Position numbers and translations under genes: made by a program | Shown here: piece after piece, positions 16,674-27,250 of the stretch | How the letters are laid out: the number at the start of each line of letters is the position of its first letter | How positions within the stretch are numbered: the stretch's first letter is position 1 | The notes under the pieces: generated by a model | The model's database searches: none | What the model was told of the DNA's origin: nothing | The model's input: only the letters and a program-made list of their open reading frames with translations | Assembly: GCA_015063625.1 (NCBI GenBank) | Contig: SVTT01000011.1 | Location: forward strand, 1-62,287 | Reading direction: 5' to 3' | Source: Oscillospiraceae bacterium | GTDB lineage: Bacteria > Bacillota > Clostridia > Oscillospirales > CAG-272 | DNA: 62,287 bases

Positions 16674-17072
16674 TCACACGCGGCGACGCTTAGGCGGGCG
16701 ACAACCGTTGTGGGGGATGGGCGTTACGTCCTTGATCATGGTGACCTGAAGACCAACTGCCTCAAGTGCACGGATGGCGGATTCACGTCCGGAACCGGGA
16801 CCCTTTACATAAACCTCAACAGACTTAAGGCCATGCTCCATTGCGAGTTTGGCTGCCTGCTCTGCTGCGGACTGTGCGGCAAAGGGAGTGGATTTACGAG
16901 AGCCCTTAAAGCCGAGCTCACCGGCAGATGCCCAGGAAATTGCATTGCCTGCCACATCGGTCACGGTAATGATGGTGTTATTGAAAGTCGCACTGATGTG
17001 CACGGCGCCTTTTTCAATATTCTTGCGCTCGCGGCGTTTCTTCACGACTTTTTTTGCGGAAACACTTGCCAT
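16674..17072 (-). CDS. rpsK: 30S ribosomal protein S11
   Basis: A 132-aa platform protein of the small subunit. The family block [15 protein letters not shown] and the C-terminal [18 protein letters not shown] are intact. Confidence 0.97.
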   Translation of the reverse strand: MASVSAKKVVKKRRERKNIEKGAVHISATFNNTIITVTDVAGNAISWASAGELGFKGSRKSTPFAAQSAAEQAAKLAMEHGLKSVEVYVKGPGSGRESAIRALEAVGLQVTMIKDVTPIPHNGCRPPKRRRV

Positions 17073-17087
17073 GTTATTGCCACTCCT

Positions 17088-17456
17088 TTACTTCTTCTTG
17101 TTTGCAATGGTCTTTGCGGGACCCTTGCGCGTTCTCGCGTTGGTTTTGGTTCTCTGACCTCTGACGGGCAGACCCTTTCTGTGGCGGATACCGCGATAGC
17201 AGTTGATCTCAACCAGACGCTTGATGTTCAGTGCCACATCACGGCGAAGATCACCCTCTACGTGGTAGGAGGTCTCGATCTCGTCACGCAGCTTTGCAAC
17301 CTCTTCCTCAGTCAGATCCTTTGCACGGGTATCGGGATTGATACCGGTCTTGGCGAGGATATCGTTTGCGCTCTTGCGGCCGATGCCGTAGATATAGGTC
17401 AGTGCAATCTCCACTCTCTTTTGATTGGGAATATCAACACCTGCAATACGAGCCAT
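17088..17456 (-). CDS. rpsM: 30S ribosomal protein S13
   Basis: A 122-aa head protein contacting the P-site tRNA. It begins [20 protein letters not shown] and ends in a basic tail ([15 protein letters not shown]). Confidence 0.97.
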   Translation of the reverse strand: MARIAGVDIPNQKRVEIALTYIYGIGRKSANDILAKTGINPDTRAKDLTEEEVAKLRDEIETSYHVEGDLRRDVALNIKRLVEINCYRGIRHRKGLPVRGQRTKTNARTRKGPAKTIANKKK

Positions 17457-17487
17457 TTGTTATTTCACCTCTTTCTTGTGTGTGGGA

Positions 17488-17601
17488 TTAACCCTGTCTC
17501 TGCTTGTGCTTGGGGTTCTCACAGATGACCATGATACGGCCTTTTCTCTTGATAATTTTGCACTTTTCGCAGATTTTTTTAACGGATGGCTTCACTTTCA
17601 T
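17488..17601 (-). CDS. rpmJ: 50S ribosomal protein L36, zinc-binding form
   Basis: A 37-aa protein read directly from the sequence between infA and rpsM. It starts [20 protein letters not shown]. Cys11, Cys14, Cys27 and His32 form the zinc ribbon. Normal size and position in the operon. Confidence 0.95.
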   Translation of the reverse strand: MKVKPSVKKICEKCKIIKRKGRIMVICENPKHKQRQG

Positions 17602-17645
17602 TTGTCTTAACCATGCCTTTCTTCGAAATGTGACCTTGCGGTCTT

Positions 17646-17864
17646 TTATTTGGTACGCCAGGTAATGCGCCCCTTGGTAAGGTCGTATACCGAAACCTCA
17701 ACCGTGACGCGGTCACCGGGCAGAATGCGGATATAGTTCATGCGTAATTTGCCCGAAATGCATGCGGTCACGATGTGACCGTTGGGCAGTTTTACCTTGA
17801 AGGTGGCGTTCGGCAATGCCTCTACGACCGTACCCTCAAACTCAATCACGTCATCCTTTGGCAA
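17646..17864 (-). CDS. infA: Translation initiation factor IF-1
   Basis: A 72-aa OB-fold factor that occupies the A site during initiation. It uses a TTG start codon (TTG CCA AAG) behind a strong AAAGGGAGGG site, an unusual start in an otherwise ATG-dominated operon. The family core [17 protein letters not shown] and the C-terminal GRITWR are present. Confidence 0.95.
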   Translation of the reverse strand: MPKDDVIEFEGTVVEALPNATFKVKLPNGHIVTACISGKLRMNYIRILPGDRVTVEVSVYDLTKGRITWRTK

Positions 17865-17903
17865 AAGAATCCCTCCCTTTGTCTGTATTTGTGAAACTGT
17901 ATT

Positions 17904-18665
17904 TTATTCTCCGACTTCTACTTCGGTCAGATTCAGCACACCGTCAGCGGTCAACGCCACGGTGTTTTCATAATGCGCGGAAAGATGACCGTCGGCAGTT
18001 TTTACCGTCCAACCGTCAGGCATTTCCCGCACCTCAAGGGCTCCTGCATTCACCATCGGCTCGATGGCAAGCACCATTCCCTCCATGAAGCGCGGTCCTC
18101 TGCCCGGCGTTCCGTAATTCGGTACATCCGGTGCCTCGTGTACGCTCCGTCCGATGCCATGTCCCACATAGCGGCGCACGACACTGAAGCCGCATCCCGC
18201 GATATAGGAATCGATCGCATGGCCGATATCGCCCACACGGTTCCCGAGCTTGAACGCCGCAACGCCCTCATAAAAGCTTTGCTTGGTAGCCGCGATCAGT
18301 GCCGCTGCCTCCTCGCTCACACGACCCACGGGAAAGGTTCTCGCGCTGTCGCCATGATAGCCCTTGTAAAAGGCGCCGACGTCGATCTTTACGATATCGC
18401 CCTCCCGCAAAATGCGCTGGTCGGAGGGGATCCCGTGAATGACCTCGTCATTGATGCTGATACAGGCAGAGCCCGGAAAGCCGTAAAGTCCAAGGAACGA
18501 CGGCTTGCCACCGCAGCGCTCGATATGGTGACGGATCACCGTATCGAGCTGCTTGGTGCTCACGCCCTCCTTGATGTGCTCACGGGCAACAAGTAACGCT
18601 TCACCTGTGATACGCCCCGCTTCTTTCATCGCGGCGATCTGTAAAGAATTCTTGATCTGTATCAT
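17904..18665 (-). CDS. map: Methionine aminopeptidase, type I
   Basis: A 253-aa metalloprotease that removes N-terminal Met from new proteins. Metal ligands appear in the segments KIDVGAFYKGYHGD (two Asp), GHGIGRSVHE (His) and AIEPMVNAG (Glu), with a final Glu near HYENTVALT. ATG 18665 starts 1 nt after the adk stop; a longer frame would overlap adk. A KOW-domain gene that some Clostridia carry between map and infA is absent. Confidence 0.95.
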   Translation of the reverse strand: MIQIKNSLQIAAMKEAGRITGEALLVAREHIKEGVSTKQLDTVIRHHIERCGGKPSFLGLYGFPGSACISINDEVIHGIPSDQRILREGDIVKIDVGAFYKGYHGDSARTFPVGRVSEEAAALIAATKQSFYEGVAAFKLGNRVGDIGHAIDSYIAGCGFSVVRRYVGHGIGRSVHEAPDVPNYGTPGRGPRFMEGMVLAIEPMVNAGALEVREMPDGWTVKTADGHLSAHYENTVALTADGVLNLTEVEVGE

Positions 18666-18666
18666 A

Positions 18667-19299
18667 TCAGAATCGGCTGAGAGCCTCAAAGACAAGTCGG
18701 GTGGTATCTGCCACCTCTTCCTGTCCCTCTACGGTCACGAGCAAGCCCTTTTTGCTGTAGTATTCCTTCAGCGGCTCGGTCTGCGCGTGATAGGTTTTCA
18801 GCCGGTTCAGTACAGTTTCGGGAGCGTCATCCTTACGAATGTAAAGCTCTGCTCCGCATTTGTCACAAATACCTGCTTTTTGAGAAGGTTTGTATGCCAC
18901 ATGATAGGAGGCACCGCAAGTGCATACGCGGCGTCCGCTCATGCGTTCTACGATCTTTTCGTCCGCGACCTCAATGGCGAGGACCGCGTCGATTCTGACA
19001 CCCATTGCATCCAGGGCTTCTGCCTGCGGGATGGAACGGGGGAAGCCGTCAAGAATGAATCCGTTCTTGCAGACATCCGATGCCAGATATTCCTGAATGA
19101 TCCCGATCACGATCTCGTCGGGGACCAGCTTACCGTCATCAATATAGGACTTTGCCGTTTTGCCGAGCTCGGTCCCCGCCTTGATGGCGGCGCGCAGGAT
19201 ATCCCCCGTCGCGATGGCGGGAATGTTCCATTTTTCTGAGATTTTCTCGGACTGCGTGCCCTTGCCCGCGCCCGGAGCGCCCATCAGAATTAAATTCAT
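18667..19299 (-). CDS. adk: Adenylate kinase, zinc-LID type
   Basis: A 210-aa enzyme interconverting ATP+AMP and 2 ADP. P-loop GAPGAGKGTQ is near the N-terminus. The LID domain carries four cysteines (CTCG near residue 127 and CDKCG about 17 residues later), as in Gram-positive zinc-LID kinases. It is in the conserved position after secY. Confidence 0.97.
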   Translation of the reverse strand: MNLILMGAPGAGKGTQSEKISEKWNIPAIATGDILRAAIKAGTELGKTAKSYIDDGKLVPDEIVIGIIQEYLASDVCKNGFILDGFPRSIPQAEALDAMGVRIDAVLAIEVADEKIVERMSGRRVCTCGASYHVAYKPSQKAGICDKCGAELYIRKDDAPETVLNRLKTYHAQTEPLKEYYSKKGLLVTVEGQEEVADTTRLVFEALSRF

Positions 19300-19329
19300 A
19301 CGTTCCTCCGTATCAACGATCAGAAATGA

Positions 19330-20661
19330 TCAGGAAAGGAAGCCCTTGCTGGTACGCAGGCTGAGCTGCGCCTCAAGATCACGAATGGTCTCAAGCGCAA
19401 CGCCGACCACGATGAGCAGCGAGGAGCCGCCGAAGGTCAAACCGCTAAGGTCGATCACGTTTGCCGTGGGATTGAGGTTCTTGATCGCGGTGGTGATCAC
19501 CGTCACCAGCATCGGCAGACCTGCCACGATGCAAAGGAAGAATGCACCGAGCAGCGTCACGCGCTTCAGAATACGGTTGATATACTGAACCGTGGGACGA
19601 CCGGGACGGATGCCCTTGACCGAGCCGCCGTTTGCCGCAATGTTGTTCACCACTTCTACGGGATTGAAGGAGATCATCATATAGAAGTAGGAGAAGAACA
19701 CGATCAGAAGAAGGAACACAACGAGATAAGGCCAGGTGGTGGGTGCGAAGAAGTTTTCAACGAACTTCACAAAGCCGTTATCGGAGTTGGTGATAAAAGC
19801 AGTGATGGTAGCCGGAATCGACACAATGGAGCTTGCAAAGATGATCGGCATCACGCCGGTCATATTCAGCTTAATGGGCAGATTCGTCGACTGACCGCCG
19901 TACATCTTACGGCCAACAACACGCTTGGCATACTGGATCGGAATACGACGCTCGGAGTTGGTTACCCAGACCACGAAGCCGACAACGGCGACGATCACGG
20001 CGAGAATGCCGATGGCAATGGCAATGCCGACTGCCCAGTGATAATAGCCGTTCATGATGACGCTGTACCACAGGGACTGTGCCATGCTGGGAATACGGGA
20101 AATGATATTGGCAAACAGGATAATGGAAATGCCGTTGCCGATACCCTTTTCGTTGATCAGCTCTGCCAGCCACATCACAAGTGCTGCACCTGCGCAGAAG
20201 GCTGCATTGATCACGAGCATTGCAAACCAGTCCTTGCGGACCAGCCAGCCCTGATTCTTCAAAAGTATGCTGTAACCAAAGCTGGTGATCAGCGCCAGCG
20301 CAATGGTCACATAGCGAGTGATCGCATTGATCTTCTTTTGTCCGTTCGCCCCGTCCTTTGCAATTTTCTCAAGTGCGGGAATGGCAATGGTGAGGAGCTG
20401 GATCACGATCGAAGCCGTGATGTACGGGCTGACCGAGAGGGCGAACAGCGTTGCATACTGCATAGCGCCGCCCGACAGAATGCTCATCAGTCCGAGAACG
20501 GAGGAGCCGTAAAGACCGGCAAAGGATTCTGCGATTTCACTGCTGACATAGGGAACACAAATACAAGCACCAAGGCGATAAAGGAGGACGATAAACAATG
20601 TGAAGAGCATCTTCGACTGAAGATCGGGAGTCTTCCACGCGTTCTTTAACGTCTTAAACAT
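19330..20661 (-). CDS. secY: Protein translocase subunit SecY
   Basis: A 443-aa channel subunit of the Sec translocon with about ten transmembrane helices. Family segments are SILSGGAMQYATLFALSVSP (plug region), the cytosolic loop near RRIPIQYAKRVVGRKMYGGQ, and the C-terminal loop ending SLRTSKGFLS. Confidence 0.97.
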   Translation of the reverse strand: MFKTLKNAWKTPDLQSKMLFTLFIVLLYRLGACICVPYVSSEIAESFAGLYGSSVLGLMSILSGGAMQYATLFALSVSPYITASIVIQLLTIAIPALEKIAKDGANGQKKINAITRYVTIALALITSFGYSILLKNQGWLVRKDWFAMLVINAAFCAGAALVMWLAELINEKGIGNGISIILFANIISRIPSMAQSLWYSVIMNGYYHWAVGIAIAIGILAVIVAVVGFVVWVTNSERRIPIQYAKRVVGRKMYGGQSTNLPIKLNMTGVMPIIFASSIVSIPATITAFITNSDNGFVKFVENFFAPTTWPYLVVFLLLIVFFSYFYMMISFNPVEVVNNIAANGGSVKGIRPGRPTVQYINRILKRVTLLGAFFLCIVAGLPMLVTVITTAIKNLNPTANVIDLSGLTFGGSSLLIVVGVALETIRDLEAQLSLRTSKGFLS

Positions 20662-20663
20662 CC

Positions 20664-21107
20664 TTATGCCACCTCGATCTTTCCACCTGCTGCTTCAATC
20701 TTTTCTTTCGCGGAAGCGGAAAAGACACTTGCTTTAACGGTTAATTTACGGTTAAGCTCACCGTTGCCGAGCACCTTCAGACCGGCATATGCCTTGCGAA
20801 TGATCTTCTTGGCAAGCAGTGCCTCAAGATCCACCACATCACCGTCGTTGAACACATTCAGAGCGTTCACGTTGACAATAGCGTAAACCGTTGCGAATCT
20901 GCTGTTATTGAAGCCACGCTTGGGGAGCTTACGGTAAAGGGGCAGCTGACCACCCTCGAAGCCGGGACGTACACCGCCGCCCGAGCGAGCGTTCTGACCC
21001 TTATGACCCTTGCCTGCGGTCTTACCGTTACCGGAACCGGGGCCACGGCCCTTCCGCCATGCTGCCTTTGCGGAGCCCTCGGCGGGAGAAAGTTCATGGA
21101 GTTTCAT
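20664..21107 (-). CDS. rplO: 50S ribosomal protein L15
   Basis: A 147-aa protein. It begins [20 protein letters not shown], with the glycine-rich [19 protein letters not shown] segment. It abuts secY with a 2-nt gap. Confidence 0.97.
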   Translation of the reverse strand: MKLHELSPAEGSAKAAWRKGRGPGSGNGKTAGKGHKGQNARSGGGVRPGFEGGQLPLYRKLPKRGFNNSRFATVYAIVNVNALNVFNDGDVVDLEALLAKKIIRKAYAGLKVLGNGELNRKLTVKASVFSASAKEKIEAAGGKIEVA

Positions 21108-21121
21108 CCTTCTATCCTCCT

Positions 21122-21295
21122 TTACGCGTTTTCTACCTTAACAAGGTGAGAGATGACCTTCACCTTGCCGGCAAGAACGGCGTTGTCCTCATGAATGATG
21201 AAATCGCCGATTTTATTGAGGCCCAAGGACTTTGCAGTTGCCTTCTGGGCGGGCTTTGCACCGATGGTGCTCTTGATGAGAGTTACTTTCTTCAT
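21122..21295 (-). CDS. rpmD: 50S ribosomal protein L30
   Basis: A 57-aa protein read directly from the gap between rpsE and rplO. It starts [20 protein letters not shown] and continues with the family motif [23 protein letters not shown] precedes the ATG. Standard length and position. Confidence 0.95.
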   Translation of the reverse strand: MKKVTLIKSTIGAKPAQKATAKSLGLNKIGDFIIHEDNAVLAGKVKVISHLVKVENA

Positions 21296-21307
21296 GGCGA
21301 ACCCTCC

Positions 21308-21811
21308 TTAACCTTTCATCTGCGCTACGTCGATGTCGCGGATCTTGGCGACCTCTTCAGCAGAGCGCAGGGACTTCAAGCCCTCGATGGTTGCCTTAAC
21401 AACGTTCGCGGGATTGTTGGAGCGCAGGCACTTTGCACGAATGTTCTTGATGCCTGCAAGTTCCAGCACGAAGCGGACACCGCCGCCGGCGATGATACCG
21501 GTACCGGGTGCAGCGGGCTTGAGCAGGACCTTACCTGCGCCAAACTCACCGATGACCTCGTGAGGAATGGTCGTTCCCTTCAGGGAAACGGTGATCATAT
21601 TCTTCTTTGCATCCTCGATGCCCTTGCGAATTGCTTCCGGCACCTCGGCTGCCTTGCCGAGTCCTACACCGATATGACCCTTACCGTCGCCGACTGCCAT
21701 GATGGCGGCAAAGCGAGCGATACGACCACCTTTAACGGTTTTGGAAACACGGTTAAGAGCGATAAGATGTTCTTTGAACTCCTGCTCTGCGGGATTCTGT
21801 CTGTAAGCCAT
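21308..21811 (-). CDS. rpsE: 30S ribosomal protein S5
   Basis: A 167-aa fidelity protein. The dsRNA-binding-like N-terminal domain ([19 protein letters not shown]) and the C-terminal [19 protein letters not shown] are complete. Confidence 0.97.
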   Translation of the reverse strand: MAYRQNPAEQEFKEHLIALNRVSKTVKGGRIARFAAIMAVGDGKGHIGVGLGKAAEVPEAIRKGIEDAKKNMITVSLKGTTIPHEVIGEFGAGKVLLKPAAPGTGIIAGGGVRFVLELAGIKNIRAKCLRSNNPANVVKATIEGLKSLRSAEEVAKIRDIDVAQMKG

Positions 21812-21864
21812 GTTTTTCCTCCTAAAATTTGCTCAACATCTGTTGAACAGTGTACAAACCGGAC

Positions 21865-22224
21865 TCAGAACTTCAGGCCGCCCTCGCGAGCGCCTTCAGC
21901 CAGCTCCGATACACGTCCGTGATAAAGATAGCCGCCACGGTCGAATACGACTTCGGTAATACCCTTTGCAGCTGCACGCTCGGCAATGGTCTTGCCAACG
22001 ACTCTTGCTGCTGCCTTATTGCTGCCGATGCCCTCAAACGCCTTTTCAAGGGTGGATGCGGATACCAGCGTGACACCTGCCACGTCATCAATAATCTGTG
22101 CGCTGATGTTCGCATTGGAGCGATACACAGCGAGACGAGGACGAGCGGCGGTTCCGGAAATCTTGGCTCTGACTCTCTTATGTCTCTTGAGACGAGCCTG
22201 ATTGCTGTCTTTTCTCGATACCAT
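21865..22224 (-). CDS. rplR: 50S ribosomal protein L18
   Basis: A 119-aa 5S rRNA-binding protein. [20 protein letters not shown] and the C-terminal [20 protein letters not shown] are conserved. Confidence 0.97.
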   Translation of the reverse strand: MVSRKDSNQARLKRHKRVRAKISGTAARPRLAVYRSNANISAQIIDDVAGVTLVSASTLEKAFEGIGSNKAAARVVGKTIAERAAAKGITEVVFDRGGYLYHGRVSELAEGAREGGLKF

Positions 22225-22242
22225 TTCAATCCACTCCTTTCA

Positions 22243-22803
22243 TTATTTACCGGCCTTACCGGCTTTGCGACGAATGTGCTCGTCAGAGTACTTGACACCC
22301 TTGCCATGATAAGGCTCGGGGGGTCTCTTGCCGCGGATCACTGCGGCGATCTGACCGACTGCCTGCTTGTTGATGCCCTTAACAACGATGGTGTTGGGGT
22401 TGGGCACCTCAAAGGTGATGCCGTCGGGCTCGGTGATGCAAAGAGAGCTCTGGGGCAGACCCTTGACAAGGGACTGACCGAGGAACAGCTGCAGGGTCTT
22501 TCCCTGCTTTACAACCTTATAGCCGACGCCGACGACCTCAAGGGTCTTGCTGTAGCCCTGGGTCACACCCACGACCATGTTGTTGAGCAGCGCACGGGTC
22601 AGACCGTGAAGGCTTCTGACCTCCTTCTCATCATTGGGACGGGTAACGATCGCCTCGTTGCCCTCCACCTTGATGGTGAGAACAGGAGCAAAGGTCTCGG
22701 TAAGCGTACCGAGGGGACCCTTAACAGTGACAACATTTCCCTCTGCCACCGTGAGGGTAACGCCTGCGGGAATCGCAATGGGCATTCTACCAATTCTAGA
22801 CAT
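22243..22803 (-). CDS. rplF: 50S ribosomal protein L6
   Basis: A 186-aa protein beginning MSRIGRMPIAIPAGV, with the C-terminal KRPPEPYHGKGVKYSDEHI signature. Two L6 repeats of normal size. Confidence 0.97.
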   Translation of the reverse strand: MSRIGRMPIAIPAGVTLTVAEGNVVTVKGPLGTLTETFAPVLTIKVEGNEAIVTRPNDEKEVRSLHGLTRALLNNMVVGVTQGYSKTLEVVGVGYKVVKQGKTLQLFLGQSLVKGLPQSSLCITEPDGITFEVPNPNTIVVKGINKQAVGQIAAVIRGKRPPEPYHGKGVKYSDEHIRRKAGKAGK

Positions 22804-22817
22804 TGCTCGTACCTCCC

Positions 22818-23216
22818 TTACCAGACGAAGGCGAGAACTTCGCCGCCGATTTTGAGCTCACGTGCCTTTTTGTCGGTCATGAGTCCCTTAGAGGTGGAAA
22901 CGATGGCAATGCCAAGGCCGTTCATCACCTTGGGCATATCCTCGTAGCCTGCATAGATACGAAGACCGGGCTTGGACACGCGGCGAAGACCGCGGATGAC
23001 CTTCTGCTTGCCGGCTGCGTACTTGAGGGTAACGCGGATCATTCCCTGCTTGCCGTCCTCGATCACCTGATAGCCCTTTACGTAGCCCTCGGCGACAAGA
23101 ATGTCGGCAATGGATTTCTTCATGTTGGATGCCGGAATGTCGACCGTAGCGTGCTTCGCGTCACTTGCGTTGCGGATACGGGTGAGCATATCGGCGATTA
23201 CATCGGACATTTGCAT
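22818..23216 (-). CDS. rpsH: 30S ribosomal protein S8
   Basis: A 132-aa protein ([17 protein letters not shown]...) with the C-terminal [20 protein letters not shown]. The first ATG (23216) has AAGGAGG 9 nt upstream. A second in-frame ATG two codons later is possible. The gap to rpsN (23217-23401, about 185 nt) is unusually long for this operon. Confidence 0.97.
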   Translation of the reverse strand: MQMSDVIADMLTRIRNASDAKHATVDIPASNMKKSIADILVAEGYVKGYQVIEDGKQGMIRVTLKYAAGKQKVIRGLRRVSKPGLRIYAGYEDMPKVMNGLGIAIVSTSKGLMTDKKARELKIGGEVLAFVW

Positions 23217-23401
23217 AGTAAAAATCCTCCTTTATGCAAGTAATTTTTTCTTGCTGCCGCCCATCTCAGGCGGCGGCCAATCGGCGGTTAAATCCAACTC
23301 CCTCATGGCGTGCATGCACGCCTCTTCAAGGGTCGGTCTGATTTCCTGCCGAGTGCTGGGGGGTTTCATCATCGGGTCGCCCCGAAACAATGATAACAGG
23401 A

Positions 23402-23587
23402 TTACCAGGATGCCTTCTTCACGCCGGGAATCTCGCCCTTGTATGCGAGGTTGCGGAAGCAGATACGGCAGATGCCAAACTTACGAAGGTAAGCATGGGG
23501 GCGGCCGCAGATCTTGCATCTGGTGTAAGCACGCGTAGAGAACTTCTGCTCTTTCTGCTGCTTCAGGATCATGGATTTCTTTGCCAT
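23402..23587 (-). CDS. rpsN: 30S ribosomal protein S14, zinc-binding (type Z)
   Basis: A 61-aa protein with Cys24, Cys27, Cys40 and Cys43 (CKIC and CRIC) forming the zinc site. This is the short form used when zinc is available. It lies in the conserved slot between rplE and rpsH. Confidence 0.97.
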   Translation of the reverse strand: MAKKSMILKQQKEQKFSTRAYTRCKICGRPHAYLRKFGICRICFRNLAYKGEIPGVKKASW

Positions 23588-23605
23588 TTTCTTCTACCTC
23601 CCGGA

Positions 23606-24145
23606 TTATTGTGCGAAGGGAGCGCCCATCAGACGGAGCAGCTCTCTTGCTTCTGCATCGGTGTTTGCGGTGGTGACGAAGCAGATGTCCATGCCGCGGA
23701 TCTTCTCGATCTTGTCGTACTCGATCTCGGGGAAGATCAACTGCTCCTTGAGGCCGAGAGAATAGTTGCCGCGGCCGTCAAATGCGTTGGGGTTGATACC
23801 CTTGAAGTCACGCACGCGAGGCAGAGAGAAGTTGAAAAGACGATCCATAAACTCGTACATACGATCACCGCGCAGGGTCACCTTCGCACCGATCTTCATG
23901 CCCTGACGGAGCTTGAAGTTTGCAACAGACTTCTTTGCAACGGTGGGAACAGCCTTCTGACCTGCAATGATGGTAAGGTCGCGAATGATGTTGTCGATGA
24001 CCTTGGAGTTCTCCTTGGCATCGCCTGCACCGATGTTGATCACGATCTTATCAAACTTGGGGATCTGCATGACGCTGGAGTAAGCGAACTGCTTCATGAG
24101 AGCGGGAGCGACCTGCTCCTTGTACATATCTTTCAATCTTGCCAT
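23606..24145 (-). CDS. rplE: 50S ribosomal protein L5
   Basis: A 179-aa 5S rRNA-binding protein with [19 protein letters not shown] and the C-terminal [20 protein letters not shown]. Confidence 0.97.
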   Translation of the reverse strand: MARLKDMYKEQVAPALMKQFAYSSVMQIPKFDKIVINIGAGDAKENSKVIDNIIRDLTIIAGQKAVPTVAKKSVANFKLRQGMKIGAKVTLRGDRMYEFMDRLFNFSLPRVRDFKGINPNAFDGRGNYSLGLKEQLIFPEIEYDKIEKIRGMDICFVTTANTDAEARELLRLMGAPFAQ

Positions 24146-24161
24146 GTTACGCTACCTCCTT

Positions 24162-24476
24162 TCAAAGCTCCGCGCCGCACTTGGCGCAGACGCGAACCTT
24201 CTTGTCGCCTTCCGTGTTCATCTTGACACGGACGCCCTTCTTGCAGTTGGGGCAGTAAAGAGCGACCTTGCAAGCGTAGAGCGCACCCTCGGCATCAACG
24301 ACGCCGCCGGTCTCACCCTGCTTGCGGGGCTTAACATGCTTGTGGATCATGTTAGCGCCCTTAACGATTACTTTTCCTTCTTCGGGAGAAACGGCGATAA
24401 CCTCGCCCTTCACACCCTTGTCGTCACCGGAAAGCACTACAACGGTGTCACCGGTCTTGATATGAAGCTTTTTCAT
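24162..24476 (-). CDS. rplX: 50S ribosomal protein L24
   Basis: A 104-aa assembly initiator with an N-terminal KOW motif (KTGDTVVVLSGDDKGVKGEV). The ATG at 24476 is chosen because GGAGGT lies about 10 nt upstream and the family starts MKKLHIK. An in-frame ATG at 24494 would place the ribosome binding site inside the coding region. The C-terminus has CPNCKKG and CAKCG, a possible zinc site. Confidence 0.95.
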   Translation of the reverse strand: MKKLHIKTGDTVVVLSGDDKGVKGEVIAVSPEEGKVIVKGANMIHKHVKPRKQGETGGVVDAEGALYACKVALYCPNCKKGVRVKMNTEGDKKVRVCAKCGAEL

Positions 24477-24493
24477 GTTACCAGTTACCTCCA

Positions 24494-24862
24494 TTAAAGT
24501 ACTTCGGGTGCCAGGGACAGGATCTTCAGATAATCCTTGTCGCGAAGCTCACGCGCCACAGGGCCAAAAATACGGGTTCCACGGGGCGTCTTGTCTTCTC
24601 TGATAATGACTGCGGCGTTCTCGTCAAACTTGATATAAGAGCCGTCTGCACGCTTCAGACCGTGCACGCTTCTTACGATAACCGCCTTGACGACCTCGCC
24701 CTTCTTTACCACACCGCCGGGAGCTGCCTTCTTGACGGCAGCAACCACGACATCACCGATGTTGGCGTAACGGCGGCCGGAGCCACCGAGAACGCGAATG
24801 CACATCAGCTCCTTCGCGCCGGTGTTGTCGGCAACCTTCATTAACGTTTGTTGCTGAATCAC
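24494..24862 (-). CDS. rplN: 50S ribosomal protein L14
   Basis: A 122-aa protein. It begins [20 protein letters not shown] and ends FLKI-type [13 protein letters not shown]. Normal length. Confidence 0.97.
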   Translation of the reverse strand: MIQQQTLMKVADNTGAKELMCIRVLGGSGRRYANIGDVVVAAVKKAAPGGVVKKGEVVKAVIVRSVHGLKRADGSYIKFDENAAVIIREDKTPRGTRIFGPVARELRDKDYLKILSLAPEVL

Positions 24863-24927
24863 TTTTCTTTCCTCCTACTGTTTCAGTACGCTTCGACGTA
24901 CTTACTGTTAGAATTCTGTGAAGCGAA

Positions 24928-25188
24928 TTATTTCGCCTTCTCGATGATCTCGGTTACGCGCCATCTCTTGGTCTTTGACAAGGGACGGGTCTCCATAACC
25001 TCTACGCGGTCGCCCACGCCGCACTCGTTCTTCTCGTCGTGTGCGTGAACCTTGAGCGTGCGCTTGATGATCTTGCTGTAAACGGGATGCTTGACGTTGT
25101 CCTCGATGGCAACCACGACGGTCTTATCCATCTTGGTGCTGACGACCATGCCCACTCTCGTTTTTCTGAGCGTTCTTTCTTGAGTCAT
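24928..25188 (-). CDS. rpsQ: 30S ribosomal protein S17
   Basis: An 86-aa OB-fold protein with the family core [18 protein letters not shown] and [14 protein letters not shown]. Confidence 0.97.
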   Translation of the reverse strand: MTQERTLRKTRVGMVVSTKMDKTVVVAIEDNVKHPVYSKIIKRTLKVHAHDEKNECGVGDRVEVMETRPLSKTKRWRVTEIIEKAK

Positions 25189-25200
25189 GACTGCTCCTCC

Positions 25201-25389
25201 TTATGCGTTCTTCTGGTTGAGAACGGTCATCACACGCGCGATGTCCTTCTTGACATCCGAGATCTTGTGAGGATTCTCAAGCTGGTTGATCGCGTGCTGG
25301 AAGCGGAGGTTGAAAAGCTCGCCCTTGAGTTCCTTGAGCTTAGCGTTAAGCTCTTCGGCGCTCATCTTCTTCAGTTCTGCTGCCTTCAT
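25201..25389 (-). CDS. rpmC: 50S ribosomal protein L29
   Basis: A 62-aa helical protein near the tunnel exit. LKELKGELFNLRFQHAINQL and the C-terminal IARVMTVLNQK are conserved. Confidence 0.97.
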   Translation of the reverse strand: MKAAELKKMSAEELNAKLKELKGELFNLRFQHAINQLENPHKISDVKKDIARVMTVLNQKNA

Positions 25390-25392
25390 TGC

Positions 25393-25812
25393 TTAACCCT
25401 CCCCGTTTTCTTTCTTGATGAACTTGGTCTTGATGGGCAGCTTGTGGCCCGCAAGACGCATTGCTTCTTTTGCGGCTTCCTCGGAAACATCAGCCATCTC
25501 AAACAGGATGCGACCCGGCTTGACGACTGCGACCCAGTACTCGGGAGAGCCCTTACCGGAACCCATTCGGGTCTCAGCAGGCTTCTCGGTGATGGGCTTA
25601 TCGGGGAATACCTTGATCCAGACCTCACCGCCACGCTTGATATAACGCGTCATTGCGATACGGGCAGCCTCGATCTGGTTGCTGGTGATCCAAGCAGGCT
25701 CAAGGGCCACAAGGCCAAAGGTGCCGTTGGACAGCGTATTGCCGCGCATGGCCTTACCCTTCAGGCGACCACGCTGAACGCGGCGGAATTTCACTCTTTT
25801 CGGCATCAACAT
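25393..25812 (-). CDS. rplP: 50S ribosomal protein L16
   Basis: A 139-aa protein. [19 protein letters not shown] and [19 protein letters not shown] are the family signatures. Both ATG codons (residues 1 and 3) are possible; AAGGAGG lies 12 nt upstream of the first. Confidence 0.97.
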   Translation of the reverse strand: MLMPKRVKFRRVQRGRLKGKAMRGNTLSNGTFGLVALEPAWITSNQIEAARIAMTRYIKRGGEVWIKVFPDKPITEKPAETRMGSGKGSPEYWVAVVKPGRILFEMADVSEEAAKEAMRLAGHKLPIKTKFIKKENGEG

Positions 25813-25814
25813 GA

Positions 25815-26585
25815 TTACTTCGTGCCTCCTTGTCTGGGTGCTCTGCGCTCGCCGCGGAAGTTGCCGCCCTGACGGCGATCACCACCACGGTTGTCGCGGC
25901 GGTCGCGGCGGTCGCGACGGTCGCGGCCTTCTGCATTGGCAGCGGGGCGGTTGACCTCGTTCAGAACCTCACCGCGGTAGATCCATACCTTGATACCGAT
26001 CTTGCCGTAGGTGGTGTTTGCCTCGTAGAAGCCGTACTCGATGTCGGCACGAAGCGTCTGAAGCGGGATGGTGCCCTCGTGATAATGCTCGGTCTTTGCA
26101 ATTTCGGCACCGCCGAGGCGGCCGCCGCAGCTGATCTTGATACCCTTTGCGCCAAGACGCATGGTATTGCGGATCGCCATCTTCATCGCGCGGCGGAATG
26201 CCACACGGTTCTCAAGCTGAGAAGCGATGTTCTCGGCAACCAGCTGAGCATTGAGATCGGGAGATTTGACCTCGACCACGTTGAGTGCAACGGGCATGCC
26301 AACCATCTTCTCAAGCTGTGCCTTGTACTTCTCGATCTCTGCGCCGCCCTTACCGATAACGATACCGGGCTTTGCACAATGGATGAATACACGAACTCTG
26401 TGGCTGTCGCGCTCGATCTCGATCTTGGGCACGCCTGCCTTCTGAAGCTCGGTCTTCAGATACTTACGAATCTGATAGTCGGAAACGAGCGTGTCACCGA
26501 ATTTCTGATCGTTGACGAACCATCTCGAATCCCAGTTCTTGATTACGCCCACGCGAAGGCCGTGGGGATTAACTTTCTGACCCAT
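25815..26585 (-). CDS. rpsC: 30S ribosomal protein S3 with extended Arg/Asp/Gly-rich tail
   Basis: A 256-aa protein of the mRNA entry site. The KH domain contains [15 protein letters not shown], and the C-terminal domain contains [17 protein letters not shown]. After about residue 215 there is a roughly 40-residue tail with RDRR repeats followed by RGG-like sequence, making it longer than typical S3 (about 220). The tail is low-complexity and probably disordered and RNA-binding. Confidence 0.97.
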   Translation of the reverse strand: MGQKVNPHGLRVGVIKNWDSRWFVNDQKFGDTLVSDYQIRKYLKTELQKAGVPKIEIERDSHRVRVFIHCAKPGIVIGKGGAEIEKYKAQLEKMVGMPVALNVVEVKSPDLNAQLVAENIASQLENRVAFRRAMKMAIRNTMRLGAKGIKISCGGRLGGAEIAKTEHYHEGTIPLQTLRADIEYGFYEANTTYGKIGIKVWIYRGEVLNEVNRPAANAEGRDRRDRRDRRDNRGGDRRQGGNFRGERRAPRQGGTK

Positions 26586-26603
26586 CTTAGCTGTTTACCT
26601 CCT

Positions 26604-26939
26604 TCAGTCTCTTTCTTTGACAACCATGGTGACATGGCTGGTTCTCTTGAGGATGCGATCGGCGCTTCCCTTTGCGCGGGGCATGATGCGTTTCATCGTG
26701 GGGCCGGGGCAAACGAAGCACTCGCTCACATACAGCTTCGAGGAATCCATGTGGAAATTGTGTTCGGCATTGGCGATCGCACTGCCAAGAAGCTTTACGA
26801 GATACTCGGATGCTGCCTTGGGAGTGGTCTTGAGAATGCCCATTGCTACGCCCGCATCCTTGCCGCGGATCAGGTCAAGAACGATCTGGACCTTGCGGGG
26901 AGAGATGCGTGCATACTTGAGATATGCTTTTGCTTCCAT
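26604..26939 (-). CDS. rplV: 50S ribosomal protein L22
   Basis: A 111-aa protein lining the exit tunnel. [20 protein letters not shown] and the [19 protein letters not shown] tip loop are present. Confidence 0.97.
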   Translation of the reverse strand: MEAKAYLKYARISPRKVQIVLDLIRGKDAGVAMGILKTTPKAASEYLVKLLGSAIANAEHNFHMDSSKLYVSECFVCPGPTMKRIMPRAKGSADRILKRTSHVTMVVKERD

Positions 26940-26953
26940 TTCCTATTCCTCCC

Positions 26954-27235
26954 TTATTTGCCGTTGTTGGACGTCTTGGAGCCTGCGTGACCCTTGAACG
27001 TACGGGTGGGTGCAAACTCACCCAGCTTGTGACCGACCATATCCTCGGTAACGTATACCGGAACATGCTTTCTGCCGTCGTGAACGGCAATGGTGTGACC
27101 AACAAACTCGGGGAAGATGGTGGATGCGCGGGACCAGGTCTTGAGGACCTTCTTCTCATTCTTCTCGTTCATAGCGCAAATACGCGTGTAGAGTTTCTCC
27201 TCGACGTAGGGCGCTTTTTTCAAACTTCTGCTCAT
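26954..27235 (-). CDS. rpsS: 30S ribosomal protein S19
   Basis: A 93-aa head protein beginning [15 protein letters not shown], with [19 protein letters not shown] near the end. Confidence 0.97.
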   Translation of the reverse strand: MSRSLKKAPYVEEKLYTRICAMNEKNEKKVLKTWSRASTIFPEFVGHTIAVHDGRKHVPVYVTEDMVGHKLGEFAPTRTFKGHAGSKTSNNGK

Positions 27236-27250
27236 AATCGATTAGCCTCC